Source of the DNA: Bernardetia sp963719525
GTDB taxonomy: Bacteria; Bacteroidota; Bacteroidia; Cytophagales; Bernardetiaceae
DNA: 64,000 bases
Assembly (NCBI GenBank): GCA_963719525.1
Contig: CAVRCG010000004.1
Location: 3,472,001 to 3,536,000 of the forward strand
Direction: 5' to 3'
Under the pieces are notes generated by a model. It was not told where the DNA came from. It saw nothing but the letters and a program-made list of their open reading frames with translations, and did not search any database. This document shows, piece after piece, positions 34,792 to 41,898 of this stretch. Every line of letters begins with the position of its first letter. The stretch's first letter is position 1. The translations under genes and the position numbers were made by a program.

Positions 34792-36138
34792 TTAAAGAGA
34801 AGGATAATAACTATCCAAAACATTAACAATATCCTTCAAACGAGGAAGGTTTACGGCACGACGAATACCTGTAACAGCTTCGCCTTTTTTGTTTTTCAAG
34901 ATTTCAATTTGTCTATTTACTTTTTCTGGTTCGCTACTCAAATTTTGAGAAACTGCACCTTGTAAAATTACAATTGTGTTACGGCTATTTTCATCTATCA
35001 TAGAAATATATTGACCGTACAAATAATCAAATTCTTTGTAGAGATAAATTACGTCTTCAATCTTTTTGTTGGCTTCCATAATGTGAGGATATTTAGACAT
35101 TAGTTTCGAATAATCTACCTTTCCACCTCTAGCAAACTCATTTTCTAATTTATCAAAATAAGCTGTAACCGAACTTTTATTATAGGTTCTAAAAACACCT
35201 AATAGATATTCTCCATTTGTAGCATTTCCTTCTGGTTCTTTGAGTTGAACGTTAAATTTCAACCCTTTTGCTTGAAGATTTACATATTCTGTCAATTTAT
35301 CGTGCAAATTTGTGGTCTGAACTTGATAATTATCGATATTATTTGCAAAACGAGCATTTACTAGATTCAGCTTTGCATAATAAGCTGTGTATTTTTCTAG
35401 CTCATTTTTGAATTCTCTTACATCGTTTTCACTAATATCTTTTCGTTGAGCAGCAATTCCAGATACAAAACCCAGAACCGAAGTAGCAATATTAATAACA
35501 GGTGTAGCAGAGGCAATACTACTTACAACGGGGTCTTGAAGAAGCATATTAGCAATATTGAGAATTTTTTTACCTCCTTTATCTCGTTTACTAACCAGAT
35601 TTTTTTCCATAATCTGCATTACCTTATCGTTGTAAGAAAAACCTAGCGTTTCGTCAGCAGGATTATTCAAACTATTGAGCATGGTACGATAACTTTCCAC
35701 TTGATTAATAGCATAAAGCGTATTCAAACGGTCGTTCAAAACTTCAAAAAATTCAGCCGAATGAATCAAATTTGTTCTGACCATTTTATAACGAGCTTCA
35801 TCTGTCAGTTCTACACGACGAGAAACTCCTTTTACAATGGCATCATTTTTTTCAACTGTTTCTTTATAAAGTCCCAAATCTGAAGAAAGTAAATTAATTT
35901 GTTTCGAACGATTTCTCAACGAATCGGTAAGAGCCAAAACTTTAATACTGTCTTGTTGGCGTTGATTAGAGAGTGTTTGATAACGACGTACAAAGTCTTT
36001 GTTTTGCTGTTGAAGTTGGCGTTGCTCAGAACGAAGCTCATCGATAGCTTTCAAAATTAGCGCAACACTATCTTGTGCCAACGCAGAATAAAAAGTTCCA
36101 AAAGTAAAAAACAGAAGTAGGAATAAGGATTTTTTCAT
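34792..36138 (-). CDS. Exported long-helix protein with a hydrophobic hairpin
   Basis: 448 residues. A signal peptide (1-21, ends SALAQ) is followed by a Gln/Arg-rich coiled coil (about 28-110), a helical segment with many charged residues, and a strongly hydrophobic stretch at about 202-230 (SIASATPVINIATSVLGFVS, then GIAAQ) flanked by long helices (240-300 and 340-448). No family was recognised. Long amphipathic helices around one hydrophobic hairpin occur in alpha-pore-forming toxins and in some membrane-tethered scaffolds, but nothing more specific supports this. It stands alone; a repeat element touches its 3' end. Probably periplasmic. Confidence 0.7.
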   Translation of the reverse strand: MKKSLFLLLFFTFGTFYSALAQDSVALILKAIDELRSEQRQLQQQNKDFVRRYQTLSNQRQQDSIKVLALTDSLRNRSKQINLLSSDLGLYKETVEKNDAIVKGVSRRVELTDEARYKMVRTNLIHSAEFFEVLNDRLNTLYAINQVESYRTMLNSLNNPADETLGFSYNDKVMQIMEKNLVSKRDKGGKKILNIANMLLQDPVVSSIASATPVINIATSVLGFVSGIAAQRKDISENDVREFKNELEKYTAYYAKLNLVNARFANNIDNYQVQTTNLHDKLTEYVNLQAKGLKFNVQLKEPEGNATNGEYLLGVFRTYNKSSVTAYFDKLENEFARGGKVDYSKLMSKYPHIMEANKKIEDVIYLYKEFDYLYGQYISMIDENSRNTIVILQGAVSQNLSSEPEKVNRQIEILKNKKGEAVTGIRRAVNLPRLKDIVNVLDSYYPSL

Positions 36139-36159
36139 TATGATAATTACGTATTAAAT

Positions 36160-36183
36160 GTAGTGTAGGCTTTAGCCTGCTAT
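36160..36183. repeat. Short palindrome, CTAAAG-centred, minus orientation
   Basis: On the minus strand AGGCTAAAGCCT followed by ACACTACA: same centre and tail type as the repeats at 10466, 25372, 52454 and 62861. Confidence 0.5.
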
Positions 36184-36280
36184 GAAAATCAAGTTTGAAT
36201 TCTAACTAAAATATAGAAATAAAGATACAAATATAATTGTTCAAAACAGATAAAAATATTTTTGTCAAAATTTTTCAATA

Positions 36281-36326
36281 AAAAAGTCTTCCTATACATT
36301 ACAAAAAGAATGGAGAATGGAAGACT
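36281..36326 (-). terminator. Terminator after the first tiny lipoprotein gene
   Basis: AGTCTTCC pairs with GGAAGACT; the minus-strand transcript then runs into a T tract. It lies 26 bases after the stop at 36352. Confidence 0.55.
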
Positions 36327-36351
36327 AAGTTTGTTTCTTGTTACGAAAAAT

Positions 36352-36513
36352 CTAACAATCTTTTACAGGACAAGGAATAGGACGACCTCTTCTAAGTTTT
36401 TTCTTTTTTAATGTATGTCCTCTTTGCGAACTACACGAACTTGTTGTAATCATAAAAGCTGGCAGAGTCATAAAACAAAGTAGATAAACAAGTTTTATTT
36501 TGATTGATTTCAA
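36352..36513 (-). CDS. Tiny putative lipoprotein, 53 residues
   Basis: Read directly from the complementary strand: TTG start, KSIKIKLVYLLCFMTLPA as hydrophobic signal core, a lipobox-like TTSSC, then a Lys/Arg-rich tail (KKKKLRRGRP) ending PCPVKDC. A terminator-like hairpin lies downstream and two genes of similar size and layout follow at 36565-36723 and 37056-37274. No ATG is available; TTG is used elsewhere in this window. Real coding is likely but not proven. The product would be anchored to a membrane with a short basic periplasmic tail. Confidence 0.5.
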   Translation of the reverse strand: MKSIKIKLVYLLCFMTLPAFMITTSSCSSQRGHTLKKKKLRRGRPIPCPVKDC

Positions 36514-36564
36514 TTTTTTATTGTTATAGTAGTAATATTTTTTATTTAAGTTTATTATAAATAG

Positions 36565-36723
36565 CTATCTTTTTTTCTTAGATGCTTTATAACTTTTATA
36601 TTTTGGTGTCCAAGGTTGTTTTGGAGCATGTACGCAGCTACTCATTATGGCAGCAGAAAAAATAGTTACTAGAAAGATAGCTATTCTTTTAGTTGAAAAA
36701 ATAGATTTTTTGATAGGACTCAT
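36565..36723 (-). CDS. Tiny lipoprotein with WTP motif, 52 residues
   Basis: Starts MSPIKKSIF, hydrophobic signal (RIAIFLVTIFSAAIM), lipobox SSC at residue 30, then VHAPKQPWTPKYK and a basic tail. The segment after the lipid-bearing cysteine, (V/L)H.P.Q.WTP, is shared with the lipoprotein at 37056-37274, so the two are paralogues. Both lie on the same strand, with a DUF433 gene between them. Function unknown; a short membrane-anchored peptide. Too short for routine gene calling but supported by the paralogue. Confidence 0.65.
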   Translation of the reverse strand: MSPIKKSIFSTKRIAIFLVTIFSAAIMSSCVHAPKQPWTPKYKSYKASKKKR

Positions 36724-36794
36724 TTTTAGTTGATTTTGGTATTTGTCTTATATTAATAAAACTGAACTGTTACTTTTTATTCTATTTAGTAACG

Positions 36795-37004
36795 TTACAA
36801 TTTTGATACCTTTTCCTTTTTCTGTTTATAAAATTTCATTACTTGAAGCACTTGCTGACGATTTACACTTGGAAATTCATCTAAAAAAGTATCAATTGAA
36901 TGTCCTTCCTCCAGATAATCGAAAAGATTTTTTATTGGTACTCTACTACCTTCAAAAACAGGCGTTCCACCCATAATTTCTTTATCTATACAAATAGGTT
37001 TCAT
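36795..37004 (-). CDS. DUF433 domain protein (antitoxin-like)
   Basis: 69 residues with the complete DUF433 pattern: ICIDKEIMGGTPVFEGSRVP, then a helix with YLEEGHSIDTFLDEFPSV and QQVLQVMKFY. DUF433 proteins are usually antitoxins paired with a DUF5615 PIN-like toxin encoded just downstream. Here the next gene on this strand is a tiny lipoprotein and no PIN-like frame is visible, so this antitoxin is orphaned. It is intact, with a winged or homeodomain-like DNA-binding fold expected. It may act alone as a regulator. Confidence 0.88.
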   Translation of the reverse strand: MKPICIDKEIMGGTPVFEGSRVPIKNLFDYLEEGHSIDTFLDEFPSVNRQQVLQVMKFYKQKKEKVSKL

Positions 37005-37055
37005 AAAGTTTTGATTTACAAAAATTGATTATTTACTAAAGAGTTAGTAAATCAT

Positions 37056-37274
37056 TTACCAAGCTCTTACATTTCTCAAACGCTGTTCTTGTTTTGGCGA
37101 ACGAGGTTGTTTGTCTTTCATATTTTTACGCTTTGTTGGTGTCCAAGCCTGTTGAGGAGAATGAAGACAACTTTGTAACGAAAATGAAAGCACAAAAACA
37201 AAGGCTAAAAGTAATGCTTTTGAAGTAAATTTTGAAGATATATTTTTCATTGAGTCTTTTATTGAGTTTTTCAT
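37056..37274 (-). CDS. Small lipoprotein with WTP motif, 72 residues
   Basis: MKNSIKDSMKNISSKFTSKA, then a hydrophobic core and lipobox LQSC (residue about 36), followed by LHSPQQAWTPTKRKNMKDK and a basic, Gln/Arg-rich tail. Shares the (V/L)H.P.Q.WTP stretch with the 52-residue lipoprotein 330 bases away. The extended N-terminus before the hydrophobic core may include an upstream start that is not used: a second Met at residue 9 would leave a normal signal peptide. Membrane-anchored, probably inner-face of the outer membrane; function unknown. Confidence 0.68.
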   Translation of the reverse strand: MKNSIKDSMKNISSKFTSKALLLAFVFVLSFSLQSCLHSPQQAWTPTKRKNMKDKQPRSPKQEQRLRNVRAW

Positions 37275-37369
37275 TATAATTTTGTTTATACTATTCTGAA
37301 CGAGTTTGTTTTTTAATTAAGTCTTTTGATTAATTAGATAATTAGACTGAAAATGACTTTTGACTATAC

Positions 37370-37512
37370 TAAACGTTATCACGGCTATTTACAGGTCTAG
37401 TAATCAATCAGTTATAGAAAAGTAGAACGGTCTTATTTTTCCATAGCACAGGGTTTGCAAACCCTGTGCTATGGAAAAATGAACATTACTAAATTAACCG
37501 TGATAACATTTA
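37370..37512. repeat. GTTATCACGG inverted-repeat element, copy C (inverted)
   Basis: 143 bases, opposite orientation to copies A and B: left end TAAACGTTATCACGGCTATT, right end AATTAACCGTGATAACATTT followed by A. The central palindrome (37436-37479) has arms AGCACAGGGTTTG and CAAACCCTGTGCT, again compensated relative to copies A and B. It fills most of the gap before the adenine deaminase gene. Confidence 0.88.
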
Positions 37513-37633
37513 CTGTAAAAAATAATTTTGATAGAATAAACTATCTTTGAAGTTATAATTCATTATTACAACTGTAAAATTACGCAAAGTTTTTAAAGAA
37601 ACAATTTCCTAATTTATTCTAACAATCCATTAT

Positions 37634-39349
37634 ATGATAATACGCACAAATCTTGTAAATATTGCAGAAAAAACCATTTTCCTTTCGCAAATCACAATTA
37701 AAGACGGCAAAATTCATTCCATAGAAAAGATAAAAAATAATGAAAATTCTACCGAAGAAATACAAAATTATGCTCTCTGTGGTTTTATTGATGCCCATAT
37801 TCACATTGAAAGTTCGATGCTTGTTCCTTCCAAATTTGCACAATTAGCTGTTCTTCATGGTACAGTAGCGACCGTTTCAGACCCTCACGAAATAGCAAAT
37901 GTAATGGGAATGGAAGGCATAAAGTTTATGGTCAATGATGGAAATAAAGTTCCTTTTAATTTCTTTTTTGGTGCGCCTTCTTGCGTTCCTGCAACGAGTT
38001 TCGAAACGGCAGGAGCAACCGTTTCAGTTGAAGATATTAAGAAATTAATGAGCCAATCTCACATAAAATATCTATCCGAAATGATGAATTATCCAGCCGT
38101 TTTGGCAAGAGATAGCGAAGTAATGGCAAAAATTGCAGCAGCCCAAAAATACGGAAAACCAACAGACGGACACGCACCAGGATTACGAGGAGAAGATGCA
38201 AAAAAATACATAGAAGCAGGAATAAGCACCGACCACGAATGTTTTACGGCAGAAGAAGCACTAGACAAGCTAAAGTATGGAATGAAAATCTTGATTAGAG
38301 AAGGAAGTGCAGCCAAAAACTTCGATGCTTTGATTAATTTATTGCCAGAACACTATGAGAATATGATGTTTTGTTCGGACGACAAACACCCCGACGACCT
38401 TATAGAAGGACACATTAATTTGCTTGTAAAAAAAGCTATAAAATTAGGAATGGATAAATTTAAAGTTCTTCAAGTTGCTTGTATCAATCCTATAAATCAT
38501 TATAATTTGGAAGTTGGACAGCTTAAAGTTGGAGATAAAGCTGACTTTATTGTCGTAAAAGATTTGGTAGATTTTGATGTTTTGCAGACCTATATTAATG
38601 GCGAAAAAGTAGCAGAAAACGGAAAATCATTTATCAAAAATGTAGAAACAAAAGCAATTAATAATTTTGATGTACAACCAAAAAAAGCATCAGATTTTGA
38701 AGTAAAGCGAAGTAAAGTAACTGGAGATGATAGCAAAATCAAACAAATTCAAGTTATTGAAGCCTTAGATGGACAATTAATTACAAATCCTGTTTCTGTA
38801 AATAGTGATGATTTGACAGATGATAAAGGTAATTTGGTTTCTAATATTGAAAAGGATATTCTCAAAATTGCTGTAGTAAATCGTTATACTTCTGATGCTC
38901 CAGTTGCTGTTGCTTTTATCAAAAATTTTGGTTTGCAAAACGGTGCGATTGCTTCTTGTGTAGCTCACGATTCGCATAATATTGTAGCCGTAGGAGTTAC
39001 AGACGAAGATTTGATGCGTGCAGTTAATTTAGTAATCAAAGAAAAAGGAGGAATTTCGGCAACAAGTGGAAAGGGAAATATAGATGACAAAAATGAAAAT
39101 CAAGTTTTGCCTCTTCCTGTTGCAGGAATTATGTCTTTAGAAAATGGAGAAGAAGTAGGTAAAAAGTACGCTCAAATTGATAGCTTTGCAAAAAAATTAA
39201 TGACAAACCCTGCTACGATAAAAAAATTACATGCTCCTTTTATGACACTTTCATTTATGGCTCTTTTGGTTATTCCTTCTTTAAAGTTGAGCGATAAAGG
39301 TCTTTTTGATGGAGGAAAGTTTGAGTTTGTGAAAGGGTGGGAGGTTTAG
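37634..39349 (+). CDS. ade: Adenine deaminase
   Basis: Deaminates adenine to hypoxanthine for purine salvage, in the cytoplasm. The 571 residues match the Ade/AdeC family of the amidohydrolase superfamily: metal ligands in GFIDAHIHIESSM (His55, His57), HGTVATVSDPHEIANVMG, and the characteristic C-terminal domain with VVNRY, AFIKNFGLQNGAIASCVAHDSHNI (two parts: AFIKNFGLQNGAIAS and CVAHDSHNI) and GGISATSGK. The length is normal. It starts with ATG at 37634, giving MIIRTNLVNI. No operon partner; a repeat element lies upstream and the decayed GxxExxY cassette begins a few bases downstream. Confidence 0.95.
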   Translation: MIIRTNLVNIAEKTIFLSQITIKDGKIHSIEKIKNNENSTEEIQNYALCGFIDAHIHIESSMLVPSKFAQLAVLHGTVATVSDPHEIANVMGMEGIKFMVNDGNKVPFNFFFGAPSCVPATSFETAGATVSVEDIKKLMSQSHIKYLSEMMNYPAVLARDSEVMAKIAAAQKYGKPTDGHAPGLRGEDAKKYIEAGISTDHECFTAEEALDKLKYGMKILIREGSAAKNFDALINLLPEHYENMMFCSDDKHPDDLIEGHINLLVKKAIKLGMDKFKVLQVACINPINHYNLEVGQLKVGDKADFIVVKDLVDFDVLQTYINGEKVAENGKSFIKNVETKAINNFDVQPKKASDFEVKRSKVTGDDSKIKQIQVIEALDGQLITNPVSVNSDDLTDDKGNLVSNIEKDILKIAVVNRYTSDAPVAVAFIKNFGLQNGAIASCVAHDSHNIVAVGVTDEDLMRAVNLVIKEKGGISATSGKGNIDDKNENQVLPLPVAGIMSLENGEEVGKKYAQIDSFAKKLMTNPATIKKLHAPFMTLSFMALLVIPSLKLSDKGLFDGGKFEFVKGWEV

Positions 39350-39355
39350 AATAAA

Positions 39356-39394
39356 TTTATCAAACACAGAGTTACAGAGAACGCAGAGGAAATA
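39356..39394 (-). repeat. Left inverted flank of the GxxExxY cassette
   Basis: Contains AACACAGAGTTACAGAGAAC, whose complement is almost the sequence at 40022-40059 and 40095-40133 (CTCTGTGTTCTCTTTAACTC and similar). The two sets face each other around the decayed GxxExxY gene. Confidence 0.7.
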
Positions 39395-39529
39395 CTGTTT
39401 TAAAAATACATTTTAAATAACTAACTTAGAAAAAATAATACTGATTTATTTTCAAAATTATATCAACCTAACTTACTAGAAAAATGGGTAGTGTAGTAGC
39501 TTCGCTGTTCTTTGAAATGTGTTTGTCAT

Positions 39530-39619
39530 TTTTCGGCTTGATAAATCAAGCCTCTACGTCATTTAAACGTAGCAATTTGATTTATCAAATTGAGAGAAAC
39601 ACAATTTTACTACACAACC
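39530..39619. repeat. Dispersed repeat, copy 2
   Basis: TTTCGGCTTGATAAATCAAG, CTCTAC, TTTAAA, GATTTATCAAATTGA and TTTTACTACACAACC, matching the copy at 20049-20154. It carries the complementary pair TTGATAAATCAA / TTGATTTATCAA. It lies just before the GxxExxY gene. Confidence 0.72.
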
Positions 39620-39624
39620 GAAAA

Positions 39625-39989
39625 ATGGAAACTAATCAAATGCAAGAAATAAATAAAATAACTGAAAAAGTTATAGCTTGTGCAATAGAAGTACACAAAC
39701 ATTTGAAGAATGTTTGTATTACGAACTGACAACAACAACGAATTATAAAGTTGAAAGGCAAAAGGAAATTCCTGTTATTTACAAAGGAATACGACTAGAT
39801 CGTGCTTTCTACGCTGATTTAGTCATAGAAAATAAAGTTATTTTAGAATTAAAATCTGTAAAGGAAATAGATAATACTCATAAATCTCAATTAAATACCT
39901 ATCTAAGATTGGCTAATTGTAAAGTTGGATTAATTTTAAATTTCAATGCTGTATTACTAAAGGACGGAATTTCCAGATGGATAAATTAA
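39625..39989 (+). pseudogene. GxxExxY protein gene, damaged
   Basis: The first frame gives MQEINKITEKVIACAIEVHKHL, which can be read in two parts (MQEINKITEKV and IACAIEVHKHL), the normal start of a GxxExxY protein. The remainder is in another frame: FEECLYYEL, then QKEIPVIYKGIRLD, ADLVIENKVILELKSVKEI and QLNTYLRL. Between the two, the residues that carry the family-defining GxxExxY motif are missing and the frame shifts, which implies a deletion of roughly 28 bases. The family has a PD-(D/E)XK-like fold, and its core ELKSV is still readable in the second frame. It has inverted flanks on both sides (see 39356 and 40022). Confidence 0.82.
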
Positions 39990-40021
39990 ACTAACTTTAT
40001 TATTCAAAAAAAAGAAAATTG

Positions 40022-40133
40022 TATTTCTCTGTATTCTCTTTAACTCTGTGTTCGATAAAAGAAATTTGTATTTTCTCAAAAAAAAAAGAAATTGTATTTC
40101 TCTGTGTTCTCTTTAACTCTGTGTTCGATAAAA
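40022..40133 (+). repeat. Tandem right flank of the GxxExxY cassette
   Basis: Two copies, 73 bases apart (40022-40059 and 40095-40133), each reading TATTTCTCTGT.TTCTCTTT and then AACTCTGTGTTCGATAAA. Each is the approximate complement of 39356-39394. Confidence 0.78.
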
Positions 40134-40162
40134 AGAAATTTGAAATTCTCAAAAAAAAATAT

Positions 40163-41242
40163 ATGCAAGATAAAAACACACACCTAATTATTATGGCAGG
40201 TGGAATTGGAAGCCGTTTTTGGCCTTTCAGTCGTCGTAATTACCCTAAACAGTTTCAAGACATTTTAGGAACTGGGCGTTCTCTTCTTCAACAAACAGTA
40301 AAGCGTTTTGAGCCTGTTTGTACGCCTGAAAATATGTATATTGTTACTAATCAAGACTATAAAGAGTTGGTCAGAGAACAATTGCCCAATTTTGCAGAAG
40401 ACCAGATTTTGTTAGAACCATTTTTGCGAAATACTGCGCCTTGTATTGCTTATGCGTCTTATAAAATTAAGTCCAAAAATCCAGAAGCAAATATTATTGT
40501 TACGCCTTCTGACCATGTAATTTTGGATACCTATAGTTTTATAGACAAACTGATTGTTGCGATTGATGCAGCAAAGTATAGTGATAAAATTGTTACTTTA
40601 GGAATAAAACCTACTCGTCCAGATACAGGTTATGGATATATTCAAAGCGAAGAAAATCAAAAAGGAAATGTAAAAAAAGTGCGTTTGTTTACCGAAAAAC
40701 CAAATCTTGAAATGGCAAAATCGTTTTTAGAAAGTGGAGATTTTGTATGGAATGCAGGTATTTTTATTTGGAATGTACAGACGATTGCGCATGCATTTGA
40801 CAAATACTTAGGAGATATTTCAGAAGCTTTTGAAGATATGAAAAATGATTTTTATACTAAAAATGAAAAAAAATCATTAGAAAAAGCTTACTCTCAGTTT
40901 CACGGAATTTCGATTGATTATGGTATAATGGAAAAGGCTGATAATGTTTTTGTAGTCCCATGTGACTGTGGATGGTCTGATTTGGGAACGTGGAAATCAT
41001 TACACGAACAAGCCAAAAAAGATAAAAATCAAAATGTAATTACAGGAGATGTAATGGCTTACGACACAAAAAATTCAATTATCAAAATTTCGAAAAACCG
41101 TTTGGCAGTCGTTCAAGGATTAGATAATTATATTGTTGCAGATTACGACGGTGTGGTTTTAGTTTGTCACAAAGACCAAGAACAAAGAATAAAAGAGTTT
41201 TTGGAAACAGTAAAGAAAACAAAAAGTGAGAAATTCACGTAG
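40163..41242 (+). CDS. manC: Mannose-1-phosphate guanylyltransferase
   Basis: Makes GDP-mannose from mannose-1-phosphate and GTP, feeding fucose, rhamnose or mannan glycan pathways in the cytoplasm. The 359 residues have the nucleotidyltransferase entry MAGGIGSRFWPFSRRNYPKQF (from residue 11, two overlapping motifs: MAGGIGSRFWP and FSRRNYPKQF), then EPFLRNTAPCIAYA, TPSDH, GYGYIQ, FTEKPN, WNAGIFIW and SIDYGIMEKAD. The length is that of the single-domain enzyme without the phosphomannose isomerase part. A longer frame starts at 40019, but it is built from the upstream tandem repeat, so I use the ATG at 40163. Confidence 0.94.
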   Translation: MQDKNTHLIIMAGGIGSRFWPFSRRNYPKQFQDILGTGRSLLQQTVKRFEPVCTPENMYIVTNQDYKELVREQLPNFAEDQILLEPFLRNTAPCIAYASYKIKSKNPEANIIVTPSDHVILDTYSFIDKLIVAIDAAKYSDKIVTLGIKPTRPDTGYGYIQSEENQKGNVKKVRLFTEKPNLEMAKSFLESGDFVWNAGIFIWNVQTIAHAFDKYLGDISEAFEDMKNDFYTKNEKKSLEKAYSQFHGISIDYGIMEKADNVFVVPCDCGWSDLGTWKSLHEQAKKDKNQNVITGDVMAYDTKNSIIKISKNRLAVVQGLDNYIVADYDGVVLVCHKDQEQRIKEFLETVKKTKSEKFT

Positions 41243-41362
41243 TAGTAGTTTTAGAAAAATAGATTTATTTGCATCTAAATAATATTTCTGAGGAAGTGAA
41301 ACATTCGTTTTTGAGAACGACAAATTCCTTAGCGAAGCAAAAACGAAAGTTTATTTTATAGA

Positions 41363-41400
41363 AAAAATCCCAAACTTGAATATATCAAATTTGGGATTTT
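41363..41400 (+). terminator. Terminator after manC
   Basis: AAAATCCCAAACTTGA pairs with TCAAATTTGGGATTTT, then TC. Stem of about 16 with a G-T pair. Confidence 0.7.
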
Positions 41401-41499
41401 CATTTCAAATCAAATCTTGAAATTAGTCTAATTAATTCGTTTTTTTACAAATTACTTTTTTCAGAGAATTAATTCTCCATGTAAAGTCCGTAAAAATTG

Positions 41500-41573
41500 A
41501 GCGAAAGACGAGGCTTCAAACTCGCGACCTTAACCTTGGCAAGGTTGCGCTCTACCAACTGAGCTACTTTCGC
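41500..41573 (-). tRNA. tRNA-Gly (GCC), atypical T loop
   Basis: Acceptor arms GCGAAAG and CTTTCGC pair perfectly; D arm GCTC..AGTTGGTA..GAGC; anticodon stem CAACC around TTGCCAA (anticodon GCC), with a C-A mismatch at its outer pair. The T stem GCGAG/CTCGT encloses TTTGAAGC, eight bases instead of seven and with T where C56 is expected. No CCA is encoded. Total 74 bases. It contains the only CGCG tetramer I found in the window. Confidence 0.8.
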
Positions 41574-41693
41574 ATGATAATTGAATCAAAAATAAAGGTT
41601 TTTTCTGATTGCGTTAGCAAAGGTACTACTTTTTTTTAGAATACCAAAGCAAGGAAAATTTATTTTGATATTTTTTAGATACGGATAAACTAT

Positions 41694-41776
41694 GTTGTTG
41701 ATGTCGCTTCGCTAAAACACCAATAACGACATTGAAAGATAACCCTTCCGTTGCTCGTGTCCCACGAGCGACATAG
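41694..41776. repeat. GTTGTTGGTGT-type palindrome with a second palindrome
   Basis: GTTGTTGATGTCGCTTCGCT then AAAACACCAATAACGAC (41694-41730), followed by CCGTTGCTCGTGTCCCACGA plus GCGACATAG (41748-41776), a second palindrome. The same two palindromes stand together inside hemW at 61213-61286, with the second inverted. Confidence 0.72.
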
Positions 41777-41836
41777 AAATAACTTAATGACATTGAACAA
41801 GCGAGAAACTTTTAGAAACAAAAATGTTTTTATAAA

Positions 41837-41875
41837 AAAATTCCCTACCAAAAATGAATTTTGATAGGGAATTTT
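41837..41875 (-). terminator. Terminator after the giant adhesin gene
   Basis: AAAATTCCCTACCAAAA pairs with TTTTGATAGGGAATTTT (one mismatch) around five bases; T tract on the minus strand. It lies 24 bases past the stop of the adhesin gene. Confidence 0.82.
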
Positions 41876-41898
41876 CTAATTCAAGACAGATTACAATT

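Noticed and set aside
40019..40162. Longer start for mannose-1-phosphate guanylyltransferase
   Set aside because: The extra codons are made of the tandem flank repeat (CTCTGTGTTCTCTTT) and end directly before the family's normal N-terminus.
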